From JARRRL01 sp037380725 (lineage in GTDB: Bacteria > Pseudomonadota > Gammaproteobacteria > Pseudomonadales > JANQJO01), in contig JARRRL010000030.1 of assembly GCA_037380725.1 (NCBI GenBank), positions 1 to 43,446 of the forward strand: a DNA stretch of 43,446 nt, written 5' to 3'. Both the position numbers and the translations under genes were made by a program. This document shows, piece after piece, positions 18,011 to 27,177 of this stretch; positions within the stretch are counted from its first letter, which is position 1; every line of letters starts with the position of its first letter. Under the pieces are notes generated by a model, which made no database searches, was not told the origin of the DNA, and was given only the letters and a program-made list of their open reading frames with translations.

Positions 18011-20332
18011 TTATAATTTAAAGGCTTGAGTTTTTTGTTCAAGCGTTTGTGCCAGCGTGTGTAATTCGTTGCTGGCGTTGCTGATGTGTTGGAATTCAGT
18101 GGACACTTGGCTGGTTAACTCCGAAATGCCGACAATGTTTTGGTTGATGTTTTCCGATACGGTGGATTGTTCTTCGGTTGCGGTGGCCACTTGTGTCATC
18201 ATGTGACTGATGCGAGAAATGGATTCGGCGGTATTGGTAACGGCTTCGTTGGCGTTTTTTCCTTTTTCGATGCTGGAGAGTGCACTGTCGCGACTGTCAG
18301 CCATCACGCGTACGGCATTGGAGGCGCCGCTTTGCAATCGAGAGATCATGTCTTCAATTTCTTGCGTTGAGGCTTGTGTGCGGGAGGCCAGTGTGCGGAC
18401 TTCGTCCGCCACCACAGCGAAACCGCGACCTTGTTCCCCTGCGCGTGCGGCTTCGATGGCGGCGTTCAACGCGAGGAGGTTCGTTTGTTCAGCGATACCG
18501 CGGATGACGTCCAGTACGGATCCAATGGATTTGGTTTCCGATTCCAGTTGGTTAATCACAGACTCTGCTTCTTGAATTTTGGTGGAGTTTTGGTCGATTT
18601 CATCCAATGTTCGTTGAAAGATTTGTGTGGCTGAGGCAATGTCTGTGTTGGATTTTTCCGAAGCCGAGGCAACCGTTTCGGCATTACTGGCGACGCATTG
18701 GATGCTGGTAACCATTTGTGTAATGGCCGATGAGATCATGGCCGATTGATCATCTTGTTTGTGTATGAGCGCCACGGAACGGTCATTAATGGTTTTGAGT
18801 CGGGAAATACCTGTTTTAATGTCGCCCACAGAGTCCACAAATGTGGCCACCATTTGCTGTACTTTTTCGACAAATTTATTGAAGTTGGCAGCCATATGGG
18901 ACAGTTCATCATTACCCGTGCAGGGCAGTCGTTTCGTTAAATCACCATCCCCTTCCGCCATGGCGAGCATGGCGTTGGTGGCTTGTTTCAGCGGGTTGAG
19001 TAGATGGCGAACCAGGAAGAAAGTAATCAAACCAGCCGTTATTGTGGTAATGAGGATGATCAGTGTGTTGAGATCATGTGTTTGACTGCTCATGCTCTCA
19101 TAGCCCTGGAGCATTTCTTCTTTGTTCATGTCGGTAAAGAGCGCCCAACGCGCCCCGGCAAAATTAAGCGGTTCATACGCAATGTAGGAATCTTTCCCCA
19201 TGTGATTGATTTCATTTATAAATCCGTGATTTCCCTCTAGGGCGCTTTGTACAGCAGGCGAGTTGATTGTGTGCAAACCGATGGCGCTGTGCTTGGCTTT
19301 TATGGAGTCGATGATTTGTGATGAGGTGCCGCTGTTGGACAAATACGATACAAAAGCTTCGGGTTGCTCCAAAAAGGTTCGGGGTTCATTCAAAATGTGT
19401 TTACTTTGAGAAATCAGATAGGTTTCTCCGTGTTGTCCTAGGCCCGCGTCGTCCCATTTGCTGTTGTAGGTCAACAGCGTATTGATGTTGTCGATGGGCA
19501 TTTGAAAAATCAGCACGCCCACTTTCTTGTTATTTTTGAAAATGGGGGTGCTTATAAACGCCGCCATACTTTCATAAGAGGGTGTGTAGGGGTCAAAGTC
19601 TTCGAAATAAATCGATTTGGGCTGATTGAGTGCGGCAGCACCACGAAACGCGCGAGCGAGACCGCTGTTTTTGAAGGGACCATCGCGCAGTGAGGTGGCG
19701 AAATCGAGTTCTTTAAATACAGTGTAGACCACGTGGCTGGTTTCGATATCCACTAAGAAAATATCGTAATAGCCGAATGTTTCGAGAAAGTTTTTGAATT
19801 GAGGGTGATAGTGCGAATGGGATTGGCTATAAAACGAGCCATCGTTAGCGGCGTTAAGCTGGAGTTTTTCGCCCAGCGGGGCCGGATTGTTGCTGATGTA
19901 TTGATATTGCCAGTATACCGCTGTATCGCTGAGTGACTTGAGATTGGATACTTCTGCAGGGGCGGGATCACCGGTGAGCGACTGATACTGAGTGGCGAAG
20001 CTTTGCGTGTAGTAATTCCGGAGACTTTGACGCATGGTTGTTGTGGGTTGTTGATGTTGAAACGCCTGGGAAAAATCGATCATGGCATCTTGCGTGAGTG
20101 AGCTGCTTGCCAGGTTGGTAATTTGATTTTGAATGAATTCTAGGTATTCAAGCAGTTGCTCTGCTTTGTTGTGCGAGGTGGCGACCGAATTGTTTTTAAT
20201 GGATTCGACGAACAGCGGTTTGCCACGACTAGCAATAACAAACGAGGATGAAAAACCAACGATACTTGCTGCCATGACGCACATGAAAACGGACAAAAGA
20301 GAAAGTTTATTGGTAAGAGTCATTTTGTGCAT
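18011..20332 (-). CDS. methyl-accepting chemotaxis protein with large periplasmic sensor domain
   Basis: A 773-residue transmembrane chemoreceptor. The first membrane helix is at about residues 10-34. A periplasmic ligand-binding region of about 380 residues follows, long enough for a double-Cache-type fold (segments YYDIFLVDIETSHVVYTVFKE and VGVLIFQMPIDNINTLL fit that fold). The second membrane helix is at about 425-447, then a HAMP linker (RHLLNPLKQATNAMLAMAEG) and the signalling hairpin with the tip EQTNLLALNAAIEAARAGEQ. There is no C-terminal methyltransferase-binding pentapeptide. Two in-frame ATGs are possible, at 20332 and 20323; the AAGGA site fits the second at least as well. The gene lies between ppk1 and ppx. 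The ligand cannot be told from sequence. Confidence 0.93.
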   Translation of the reverse strand: MHKMTLTNKLSLLSVFMCVMAASIVGFSSSFVIASRGKPLFVESIKNNSVATSHNKAEQLLEYLEFIQNQITNLASSSLTQDAMIDFSQAFQHQQPTTTMRQSLRNYYTQSFATQYQSLTGDPAPAEVSNLKSLSDTAVYWQYQYISNNPAPLGEKLQLNAANDGSFYSQSHSHYHPQFKNFLETFGYYDIFLVDIETSHVVYTVFKELDFATSLRDGPFKNSGLARAFRGAAALNQPKSIYFEDFDPYTPSYESMAAFISTPIFKNNKKVGVLIFQMPIDNINTLLTYNSKWDDAGLGQHGETYLISQSKHILNEPRTFLEQPEAFVSYLSNSGTSSQIIDSIKAKHSAIGLHTINSPAVQSALEGNHGFINEINHMGKDSYIAYEPLNFAGARWALFTDMNKEEMLQGYESMSSQTHDLNTLIILITTITAGLITFFLVRHLLNPLKQATNAMLAMAEGDGDLTKRLPCTGNDELSHMAANFNKFVEKVQQMVATFVDSVGDIKTGISRLKTINDRSVALIHKQDDQSAMISSAITQMVTSIQCVASNAETVASASEKSNTDIASATQIFQRTLDEIDQNSTKIQEAESVINQLESETKSIGSVLDVIRGIAEQTNLLALNAAIEAARAGEQGRGFAVVADEVRTLASRTQASTQEIEDMISRLQSGASNAVRVMADSRDSALSSIEKGKNANEAVTNTAESISRISHMMTQVATATEEQSTVSENINQNIVGISELTSQVSTEFQHISNASNELHTLAQTLEQKTQAFKL

Positions 20333-20461
20333 GTTCCTTATAGCAGATAGCAGAGCGATTTGGTATTTTGCTTAGAAATAACGATCAGGGATATTGTTTT
20401 GATTGAGTAAATATTTGTATTGAAGAGTATAGTGAATGTTTGTAGCAGGCGCTGGTTGTTT

Positions 20462-20497
20462 GTCGTTGAGGTAGTCGTTGAGGTAGTCGTCGAAGTG
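20462..20497. repeat. 12-bp tandem repeat, three copies
   Basis: Two perfect copies of GTCGTTGAGGTA are followed by a diverged third (GTCGTCGAAGTG). The array lies between the 3' end of ppx and the start region of the large chemoreceptor gene. Confidence 0.85.
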
Positions 20498-20511
20498 ATC
20501 GTCGAGTGATA

Positions 20512-22059
20512 TCACTGGATATCCAGCGTGATGCCACTGTGAAGCAAAAACGCTTGCTCAAGGTTAAGATCCAGTTGGGTGAGCGGATTTTCAGTCAACC
20601 AATTAGGTTGAAAGCCAAGGCGGCAGTGATTCGACGTGATGCTAATATTCGTGATGGGGAGGGCGCGTTCGACGCGTGATCGATTTAACAACACGGCAAG
20701 ACGTAAAATGATGGTCAGGATTAAGCGTGTTTTTTTGGGAAAACCGGTAGCGTTTGTATTTGTATTTTTACTTTTGCCGGCGACCATTTTGCGTCGATGG
20801 TTTTGTACAAGAGCGGCGAGAGCAATTTGTTCTTGGTGGGAGAAACCGGGCAGGTCGCTGTGTTCCAGTAAGTACGCGCTGTGCCGGTGGAATTGCGAAT
20901 GGGAAACCGCAAGACCGATTTCATGTGTGGCGCAGGCTTTGGTTAGCAGATCAATAGCGTCTTCGGTGAGGTATTTTTTGCCTTCGGGGCAATGCGTGGC
21001 GAGTGTGGCGAGTTGGTGCGCCGTGAGTGTAACGCGGTTGGCGTGAGCGACGTCAACGTCATAAGATTGTTGAAGGGTTTTGATTGTGCGATCGCGCACG
21101 TCTTCATGATGGAGTCTTCCGAGCAGGTCGTATAGCACGCCCTCTCGCAGCGCGCCGTCTGCAAAATGCATGTTGTCTATACCCAGTTGATCAAAAATGC
21201 CTAACAAAATGGCGAAACCGGGTACGAAAATGCTGCGGCGGTCAGGTTTGACGCCGGGTATATCTACGTTGTCGAGTGAATCAAAACGCAACAGCTGTTC
21301 GCGCAGTGTGTTCAAAGCAGACCGAGTGATCCCTTTGTTGGATAAGCCACTTTTTTCACAAGCTTGTTGTATAGACTTGATGGTGCCGGATGAGCCCATG
21401 CATTCTTGCCAGCCGCCCTCCAAATACGCTTCTTTAATTTGTTCCACTTCCAGGCGGGCTGCGTTGATGGCGCGGCTTAAATTGCCTGGCGTCAGTTGGT
21501 TGTTGGGAAAGAAACGTTTATATCTTACGCAACCCATGTGCAGGCTTTCTAACAGTATCGGCTCGAAACGGGAACCGATAATGCATTCGGTGCTGCCGCC
21601 GCCAATATCAATGACGAGACGGCGGTTTTTATCGTCTGAACAGGTGTGAGCAATGCCTAAGTAAATCAGTCGAGCTTCTTCTCGACCGCTGATCACTTCG
21701 ATGGGGTGACCCAGTACAGCTTCGGCGCGTCTAATAAATTGATAAGCATTTTTGGCTACCCGAAAGGTGTTTGTGCCAACAATGCGTACGCTACCGGGCG
21801 ACAATCCGTCTAGGCGCTGGCGGAACCGAATTAAACAGTCGATCGCTCGGGCTTGGGCTGCTTCGTCAATTTCATTGTTTTCAGTAAGGCCCGCTGCCAG
21901 TTGTACTTTTTCTTGTAATTTATCGAGCAGTTTAATCTGGCCATGCGTTTGTCGACCAATGGCGATGTGAAAGCTGTTTGATCCAAGGTCCAGGGCAGCG
22001 AGCAGTGAAGCCTCAGCAAAGGTATCGTTGTCTTGAGTGTGGTGTTGATTTGGATTCAT
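20512..22059 (-). CDS. ppx: exopolyphosphatase (Ppx/GppA family)
   Basis: Ppx releases phosphate from the ends of polyphosphate, opposing Ppk1. The roughly 515-residue product has the ASKHA-fold phosphate motifs: LLAALDLGSNSFHIAIG near the N-terminus, VIDIGGGSTECIIG, and MGSSGTIKSIQQ. These are followed by the C-terminal helical domain (ATHEIGLAVSHSQFHRHSAYLL). I placed the start at the ATG at 22059, where MNPNQHH precedes the conserved domain. The frame is open 51 codons further upstream but that part looks non-coding. The ribosome site is weak for every candidate. In Pseudomonas ppx and ppk are direct convergent neighbours; here a chemoreceptor gene lies between them. Confidence 0.95.
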   Translation of the reverse strand: MNPNQHHTQDNDTFAEASLLAALDLGSNSFHIAIGRQTHGQIKLLDKLQEKVQLAAGLTENNEIDEAAQARAIDCLIRFRQRLDGLSPGSVRIVGTNTFRVAKNAYQFIRRAEAVLGHPIEVISGREEARLIYLGIAHTCSDDKNRRLVIDIGGGSTECIIGSRFEPILLESLHMGCVRYKRFFPNNQLTPGNLSRAINAARLEVEQIKEAYLEGGWQECMGSSGTIKSIQQACEKSGLSNKGITRSALNTLREQLLRFDSLDNVDIPGVKPDRRSIFVPGFAILLGIFDQLGIDNMHFADGALREGVLYDLLGRLHHEDVRDRTIKTLQQSYDVDVAHANRVTLTAHQLATLATHCPEGKKYLTEDAIDLLTKACATHEIGLAVSHSQFHRHSAYLLEHSDLPGFSHQEQIALAALVQNHRRKMVAGKSKNTNTNATGFPKKTRLILTIILRLAVLLNRSRVERALPITNISITSNHCRLGFQPNWLTENPLTQLDLNLEQAFLLHSGITLDIQ

Positions 22060-22771
22060 AGTGATGTGTCTTAAGCGTGAGGTGTTTGCGTGTGTGCGGC
22101 AAAATTTTATGTGTTTGAAAATCATTATTGTGTGTTGTGTCATGATTACTATAAAGGGCATATCATAGAGGAGGAAGAGGTGATGAGCAAAGAGAAGAAG
22201 AGAAATGAACAAAGGACAGCGATTCAGGTTATGTGCGCTTGAACGGACGGGTGTATCAGGTTTTGTTCAGTAGGATGGTTAATGGTCTTGCGTTCTTTGT
22301 TCGTAATCTGCAGTATTGTGTTCTAGGGGTCTTGTTTAACTTTAGAAGCAGCGTTACCCTAGCGACGAATGGGGTACGGTTAAGGTTCCCTAACCCGCGA
22401 TGATGGCAGCGCGTGCGTATGAGAAGTGCGCGAGGATTGCGTTGCGCGAAATCTGAACAACTGCGTTACTATTAGTAAAGTTACCACTGATTTGTGTGAA
22501 GCCGCTATTAATGGTTCTGATTCCTGAAAAGCAAACGTCCTGATCGTTTTGGATAATGATGCCGTCATTGGATTGTCTTCATGACGATGAGCGATCAGAG
22601 TGCTTGATACCACTGAGTTGGCTGACAGAGGATGTGCGTGTATTGCTAGACTTTTGCTGTTGATCAATAATTAAGCTTTTTTGTTGAGATTATTCCCGAT
22701 ACGGTTGACGTTTTATTAAAAATTCACGGTGTCGTGATGTGTTGTTACGATAATAGAAGGAGGCCATAACA
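22060..22771. other. divergent intergenic region between ppx and trxA
   Basis: This 712-bp region holds the promoters of ppx and trxA. Two small inverted repeats lie close together: TACCC/GGGTA at 22355-22376 and GGTTA/TAACC at 22378-22395. A GATAAT element lies at 22749, too close to the ribosome site to be sure of. The open frames are short and unlike proteins I know. Confidence 0.45.
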
Positions 22772-23098
22772 GTGAGTGAGTACGTGTCTGAAGTAACCGA
22801 TGCTGAGTTTGAGGATCAAGTCATTAAGAGTGATTCACCGGTACTCGTTGATTATTGGGCAGAGTGGTGTGGCCCCTGTAAAATGATTGCACCCATTTTG
22901 GATGAAGTGGCGGAAGACTATGATGGCAAAGTTCTGGTTAAGAAGCTGAATATTGACCAGAATACCGCAACGCCCCTCAAATATGGTGTGCGTGGTATAC
23001 CGACTTTGATGTTGTTTAAGAGCGGTGCGGTTGCAGCCACAAAAGTGGGGGCGGTTACGAAGAGCCAATTAGCGGCGTTTTTGGACAGTCACTTATAG
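22772..23098 (+). CDS. trxA: thioredoxin
   Basis: A small cytoplasmic disulfide reductase that serves ribonucleotide reductase, peroxiredoxins and other thiol enzymes. The 108-residue product has the classical WCGPCK active site at residues 32-37, the buried Asp27 in VDYWAEW, and the cis-proline loop YGVRGIPTLMLF. Length and motifs are standard for TrxA. The start is a GTG with AAGGAGG about 9 bases upstream. trxA lies upstream of rho as in many gammaproteobacteria, but here more than 1.1 kb separates them. Confidence 0.98.
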   Translation: MSEYVSEVTDAEFEDQVIKSDSPVLVDYWAEWCGPCKMIAPILDEVAEDYDGKVLVKKLNIDQNTATPLKYGVRGIPTLMLFKSGAVAATKVGAVTKSQLAAFLDSHL

Positions 23099-24236
23099 TC
23101 TAATAAGATAGCATTAGACAGTATTAGATAGTACATGGTATGTAGCAACAGTCATAGAGCCTGTAATCTGTGTCGGCAGAGCACGGTCAGAAGCCGGGTG
23201 AGCTCAGGAACAGAAGCAAGGTAAATATATAATAGGATCGATCGTGGCGGCGATGCGTATAGGGCCAATCGTCGTTGCGATCGTACCCGCTTGAGGTGGT
23301 GGCACTCGTTTAGGAAGCTGAGTGTTTTGAGTTTGTAGGTTTTGAGTTTGTAGAGCGTGCTTACTTTCCATATGTCACAATACTGAGCATTTTTTCTGGA
23401 CAATGGCGGTCGACCGTTCTATAGTTTGGAGGAGTCCTGAAATACAAACAAATTCCTCCCTATACCTGATAGCCACCAGTCGCCGGAGTTCTTAAGTAGA
23501 TCCCAGTGTTCCTGCGTATTCCTAAAATGGTGCCGTGTGCGCACGTTTTCCCGGTATTTCTGATGCGGTGAATGCTGTATTTGCGGTGCAATACAATATG
23601 TGTGCTGTTGCATAGGTTGGTTGCCGTGAGCCGACCCTTAGCTAGCGGGAAATCTTAATTCCACTCATGTTAAATCGTTCAATGATGACGTGGAGAGTTT
23701 GTTTCAATCGGAGTCCTTCTCACTGTGTGAATATGATGTGTGAGGGATCTGGATGACGAGCCGTTTCGCTATTTTGGAAGTGGTGTTTGCGTTGCTTTTT
23801 GTTTTTGTGCGAAAACGGTTTTGCACAAAAAGAAAAGAAGGTGGCCACGATGTAAAACGAGTCGTGTGCCCGACGATCAGATCGCGGGATTGAACCTTTA
23901 CGGGTCCTCTGTGTTGTATGCGCGTGTTGTAATTGTAGGTGTGTATGACAAAGAGGGACGACGGGTGTTTCGCGTTTATGGTCCATTTATGCTGTTAAGA
24001 ATCGATTTTTGTGATGTTGAGTTGAACGGCGTGAGTGAGCAGTCTGTTGGCTTGTGTCTGTGAATCGGTCATTCAATTTAGTCAACCCGGTTTGAAAAAA
24101 TGCTGAGCTGTAAGGCGTTACGTGTTGGGCGTAAGTGGTTGTGTCGAGCCGTACGTATGATGATGCTTGGATTTTGGGTTAACTGAGCGCTAACCGACAT
24201 CCCAATTAACTTTAACCGATAAGAAGATCTTTAACC
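23099..24236. other. long gap between trxA and rho, probable rho leader
   Basis: About 1.1 kb has no convincing gene. Just after trxA there is a small TCTAAT/ATTAGA hairpin at 23099-23118. At 23324-23353 the 15-bp unit GTTTTGAGTTTGTAG is tandemly duplicated. At 23802-23831 an inverted repeat pairs TTTTTGTGC with GCACAAAAA. In E. coli rho is autoregulated through its leader, so an extended leader is plausible; this is inference. The plus-strand frame at 23740-24063 is open but has no ribosome site or protein character that I trust. Confidence 0.45.
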
Positions 24237-25772
24237 TTGGAAGCTGTGAACGACGTGCTTGAATCAAATAAAGTAGAAACGAAACCATCCAAAGCGAGAG
24301 CGAATTCCGATGCGAATGGCGCTGGGAAAGGCGAGAAACCAGAGCGTCAACCCCGAGGGCGTCGCGCGCGCGATACACAATCTGCCTCGTCCAATGACGG
24401 GAACGGTGGCAACGATCGCCGTCGAGATAAACGAGAATCATCGGCGTCATCGACTGATTCAACGGGATCGGATGCGTCAAGTGGTGATGCGGTTGTTGTG
24501 GAAAACGTTAAGTTCAATCTCACTGAGCTGAAGCGTAAACCCATTGGAGAGTTGGTGGACATTGCGCAGGCGCTTGGTTTGGATAACATGGCGCGCTCGC
24601 GTAAGCAGGACATCATCTTCTCGGTGTTAAAGCGCCACGCAAAAAGCGGACACGACATCTATGGTGATGGTGTGTTGGAGATTCTGCAGGATGGCTTTGG
24701 TTTTCTGCGCTCCGCTGAAGGATCTTACCTGGCTGGTCCCGATGACATTTACGTATCGCCCAGCCAAATACGTCGATTTAATTTGCGTACAGGCGATACG
24801 ATAGCGGGGAAGATTCGTCCACCAAAAGATGGTGAACGTTACTTTGCGTTATTGAAAGTCAGTGAAATCAATTATGATCGACCAGAGAACACTAAAAATA
24901 AGATTTTGTTTGAAAACTTGACGCCGCTCTTTCCTCAAGAGCTGCTGAAAATGGAGCTGGGGAATGGTAGCACTGAGGATATCACCGTGCGTACGGTTGA
25001 TCTGGTTGCTCCCATTGGTAAAGGGCAGCGCGGATTGATTGTGGCGCCGCCTAAAGCGGGAAAAACCGTTTTGATGCAGACCATTGCGCACTCGATTGCG
25101 CGGAACAATCCAGAATGTCATTTGATTGTTTTGTTGATCGATGAGCGACCTGAAGAAGTGACGGAAATGCGTCGATCGGTTCGCGGCGAAGTGGTTGCGA
25201 GTACCTTTGATGAGCCGCCAACGCGTCACGTACAAGTTGCGGAAATGGTGCTTGAGAAGGCAAAACGGCTTGTCGAGCATCGGCAAGATGTGGTCATCAT
25301 GTTGGACGGTATTACGCGATTGGCGCGGGCCTACAATACGGTTGTACCCTCTTCGGGTAAGGTGCTGACGGGAGGGGTGGACGCCCACGCCTTGGAACGA
25401 CCGAAGCGCTTTTTTGGTGCCGCACGTAATGTAGAAGAGGGTGGAAGCTTGACGATATTGGCGTCTGCCTTGGTTGATACGGGATCCAAAATGGACGAGG
25501 TGATTTTTGAGGAATTCAAAGGCACGGGTAACCAGGAATTGCATTTGGATCGGAAAATTGCGGAAAAGCGTGTTTACCCCGCTATCAATATCAAAAAATC
25601 GGGAACGCGCCGAGAAGAGTTGCTGATCACGGAAGATGAATTGAAGAAAATGTGGATTCTACGCAAAATACTTCATCCCATGGATGAAATTGCAGCGATG
25701 GAATTTTTGATTGATAAAATGCGCACCACCAAAACAAACAACGAGTTTTTTGACGCCATGAAACGCAAGTAA
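24237..25772 (+). CDS. rho: transcription termination factor Rho with N-terminal extension
   Basis: Rho is the hexameric RNA-dependent ATPase that ends transcription. From NLTELKRKPIGELVDIAQ (about residue 96) the product is a normal Rho. It has the RNA-binding cold-shock-like domain (GDGVLEILQDGFGFLRS, DDIYVSPSQIRRFNLRTGD), Walker A (APPKAGKT, about residue 270), Walker B (VVIMLDGITRLARAYN) and the R-loop (KKSGTRREELL). Before that lie about 95 residues of low-complexity sequence rich in Arg, Ser, Asp and Gly, so the protein is about 511 residues rather than about 420. The start is taken as the TTG at 24237 with AAGAAG about 9 bases upstream; an earlier start is blocked by a stop. A GTG three codons later is possible. 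A terminator candidate lies downstream. Confidence 0.97.
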   Translation: MEAVNDVLESNKVETKPSKARANSDANGAGKGEKPERQPRGRRARDTQSASSNDGNGGNDRRRDKRESSASSTDSTGSDASSGDAVVVENVKFNLTELKRKPIGELVDIAQALGLDNMARSRKQDIIFSVLKRHAKSGHDIYGDGVLEILQDGFGFLRSAEGSYLAGPDDIYVSPSQIRRFNLRTGDTIAGKIRPPKDGERYFALLKVSEINYDRPENTKNKILFENLTPLFPQELLKMELGNGSTEDITVRTVDLVAPIGKGQRGLIVAPPKAGKTVLMQTIAHSIARNNPECHLIVLLIDERPEEVTEMRRSVRGEVVASTFDEPPTRHVQVAEMVLEKAKRLVEHRQDVVIMLDGITRLARAYNTVVPSSGKVLTGGVDAHALERPKRFFGAARNVEEGGSLTILASALVDTGSKMDEVIFEEFKGTGNQELHLDRKIAEKRVYPAINIKKSGTRREELLITEDELKKMWILRKILHPMDEIAAMEFLIDKMRTTKTNNEFFDAMKRK

Positions 25773-25842
25773 TAGCGTGCATGCACGCATTTGTTACGAA
25801 TAAATCGTTACGAATGCAGGTATTGCGAGCGCCTATGTTTTT

Positions 25843-25881
25843 CAAACATGAGTTTCAAGCATGAGCTTCAAACATGAGCTA
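25843..25881. repeat. 13-bp tandem repeat, three imperfect copies
   Basis: Units beginning CAAACATGAG, CAAGCATGAG and CAAACATGAG follow each other downstream of rho. A 14-bp palindrome (GCGTGCATGCACGC, 25775-25788) lies just after the rho stop codon. Confidence 0.85.
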
Positions 25882-25902
25882 TGGCAGACGATTTGTTTGA
25901 TG

Positions 25903-25935
25903 AGCCCTAGGCGGGCTGAACGCGTAGGGCTTTTT
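25903..25935 (+). terminator. probable rho gene terminator
   Basis: AGCCCTA pairs with TAGGGCT across a 15-base loop and a run of five T ends the element. It reads in the rho direction and overlaps the 3' end of the convergent hemY gene. An alternative shorter stem AGCCC/GGGCT is possible in the same place. Confidence 0.6.
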
Positions 25936-26242
25936 GGTACAGCGTACTGCTTTTTTCATATTGTTGCATGTGCTGGTAGATTTCTGCTAATGATTGAAAG
26001 GCCGCTCGCGTAGGCCGTTGACGTACGCTTTTCTCCAGGAACAACTTGGCCTGAGTCCAATCGGATGTTTTGCTGTGCAAGCGACCCAAGGCATAACAAT
26101 ATTCAGCGGAGCTGGCTGTTTTGCCGATTTCGGTTTGTAGAAACTGAATCATGGCGGCGTAATCATCTGAAAGCAGTTCGCCATAACGTTGGATACTGTT
26201 CGGGTCGCTGTTTTGAGCATCTGGTCGGGGATTTGTTTCCAC
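25907..26242 (-). CDS. hemY: HemY C-terminal part, frameshifted from the preceding frame
   Basis: This open frame carries the final TPR part of HemY: QRYGELLSDDYAAMIQFLQ, then EYCYALGRLHSKTSDWTQAKLFLEKSV and FQSLAEIYQHMQQYEKSSTLYQKAL. It has no ribosome site of its own and overlaps the N-terminal frame in a different register. The natural join is at the run of four A bases on the minus strand (26211-26214 on the plus strand). One more A there gives a continuous WKQIPDQMLKNSDPNSIQRYG, which fits HemY. The listed start is only the first GTG of the open frame. I treat this and the next entry as one gene broken by a one-base deletion, real or a sequencing error. Confidence 0.8.
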   Translation of the reverse strand: METNPRPDAQNSDPNSIQRYGELLSDDYAAMIQFLQTEIGKTASSAEYCYALGRLHSKTSDWTQAKLFLEKSVRQRPTRAAFQSLAEIYQHMQQYEKSSTLYQKALRVQPA

Positions 26243-27096
26243 ATTGTGGTGGTCAGTTGCTGTGTTAAGCGAGTTTCAATGCGCTGTGCGCCGCTGTTTT
26301 CGATGCCTTGTTTTTCGATGTCTTGTGTATTGGTCTGCGTAAGGTGCTGGCGCTCTTGCTGTGCGAGTTCAATCCAGGCATCGAATTCCACCGCATAGTA
26401 TTGAGTGGTGTACTGATTGAGTTGATCATCGCTGATTGCGTTGAGCCGCTTAGCGGCGGGCAGCAGCGAGTGCAGTTCCCGCCATTGCGCGTGTTGCGCG
26501 TACTGTTCTACTAAGCGTTTGAGCGCAATGGGGTGCTTGGGGAATTTCTGGTGCAGCGTGTTGAGCACAGCGATGGCTTGTTCCCCTTGCCCCGCTTGAC
26601 TATACAGTTCCGCATGCGCTAAGCCAACGCTGAGGGCATTTTTACTGCCGACGACCGTTTCCAACTGTTGCATCATCGTGTCTCGGGTTTTAAAGTCGCC
26701 TTCTCCTTGAGCCGCATTTGCCAAGCCTAATAATCGTATTGCATCGAAATCTTTGTGGGAGCCAACGCTTTTCAGCGCTGCGCTGGCGCTTTGCCAGTTT
26801 TCTTGGAGCAGATCCAGTATACCTTGATTGAGTTTTTGACTGATTTTTCCATGAGAACGTGTTTTCCGCCAGGTTCGAAAATGAGCGGATATTTCAAAAA
26901 GACGCATCATGATGTGAAACAGTCCGATAATGACCGATGCGCTTATCAATAGAAATATCGTAAAAACCACGGCGCTGGTTTCAATCGCCACCCCGCGCCA
27001 TTGCAGTAAAATATAGCCCGCGTCAGATAACAATACACCGCCCAGCGCGGCCAAGGCGATCAGAAAAAGTAAGACGATACAAAAAATTTTGTTCAT
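26149..27096 (-). CDS. hemY: HemY N-terminal part (inner-membrane TPR protein of the hem operon)
   Basis: HemY is an inner-membrane protein encoded with hemC, hemD and hemX; its exact function is unsettled and it is not the protoporphyrinogen oxidase of the same name. Two membrane helices are visible (about residues 4-24 and 40-62). A cytoplasmic or periplasmic TPR region follows (NQGILDLLQENWQSASAAL, ALSVGLAHAELYSQAGQGEQ). Normal HemY is about 390-420 residues. This frame ends early after a spurious tail (VMANCFQMITPP) because of the frameshift near 26211-26214, and the remainder is in the next frame. I chose the ATG at 27096 (MNKIFCIVLLF); a GTG at 27135 is possible. It lies 81 bases after hemX in the same direction. 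Confidence 0.85.
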   Translation of the reverse strand: MNKIFCIVLLFLIALAALGGVLLSDAGYILLQWRGVAIETSAVVFTIFLLISASVIIGLFHIMMRLFEISAHFRTWRKTRSHGKISQKLNQGILDLLQENWQSASAALKSVGSHKDFDAIRLLGLANAAQGEGDFKTRDTMMQQLETVVGSKNALSVGLAHAELYSQAGQGEQAIAVLNTLHQKFPKHPIALKRLVEQYAQHAQWRELHSLLPAAKRLNAISDDQLNQYTTQYYAVEFDAWIELAQQERQHLTQTNTQDIEKQGIENSGAQRIETRLTQQLTTTMWKQIPDQMLKTATRTVSNVMANCFQMITPP

Positions 27097-27177
27097 GTCG
27101 CGTGTTCCGGATTTCGTTAAGCGCAGAGCGGTCACCGCCGCCGGGGTGTCTTGGGTGTTGTGTTCGACCGGGATGGG

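Noticed and set aside
22380..22667. 95-codon minus-strand frame between ppx and trxA
   Set aside because: No ribosome site and no recognisable domain; the interval reads as promoter DNA.
23802..23831. Inverted repeat TTTTTGTGC/GCACAAAAA as a terminator
   Set aside because: The T run precedes the stem and A bases follow it, the opposite of an intrinsic terminator on the plus strand, and no T run follows it on the minus strand.
23740..24063. 107-codon plus-strand frame upstream of rho
   Set aside because: It runs through the inverted repeat at 23802-23831, starts at GTG without a ribosome site and resembles nothing known.
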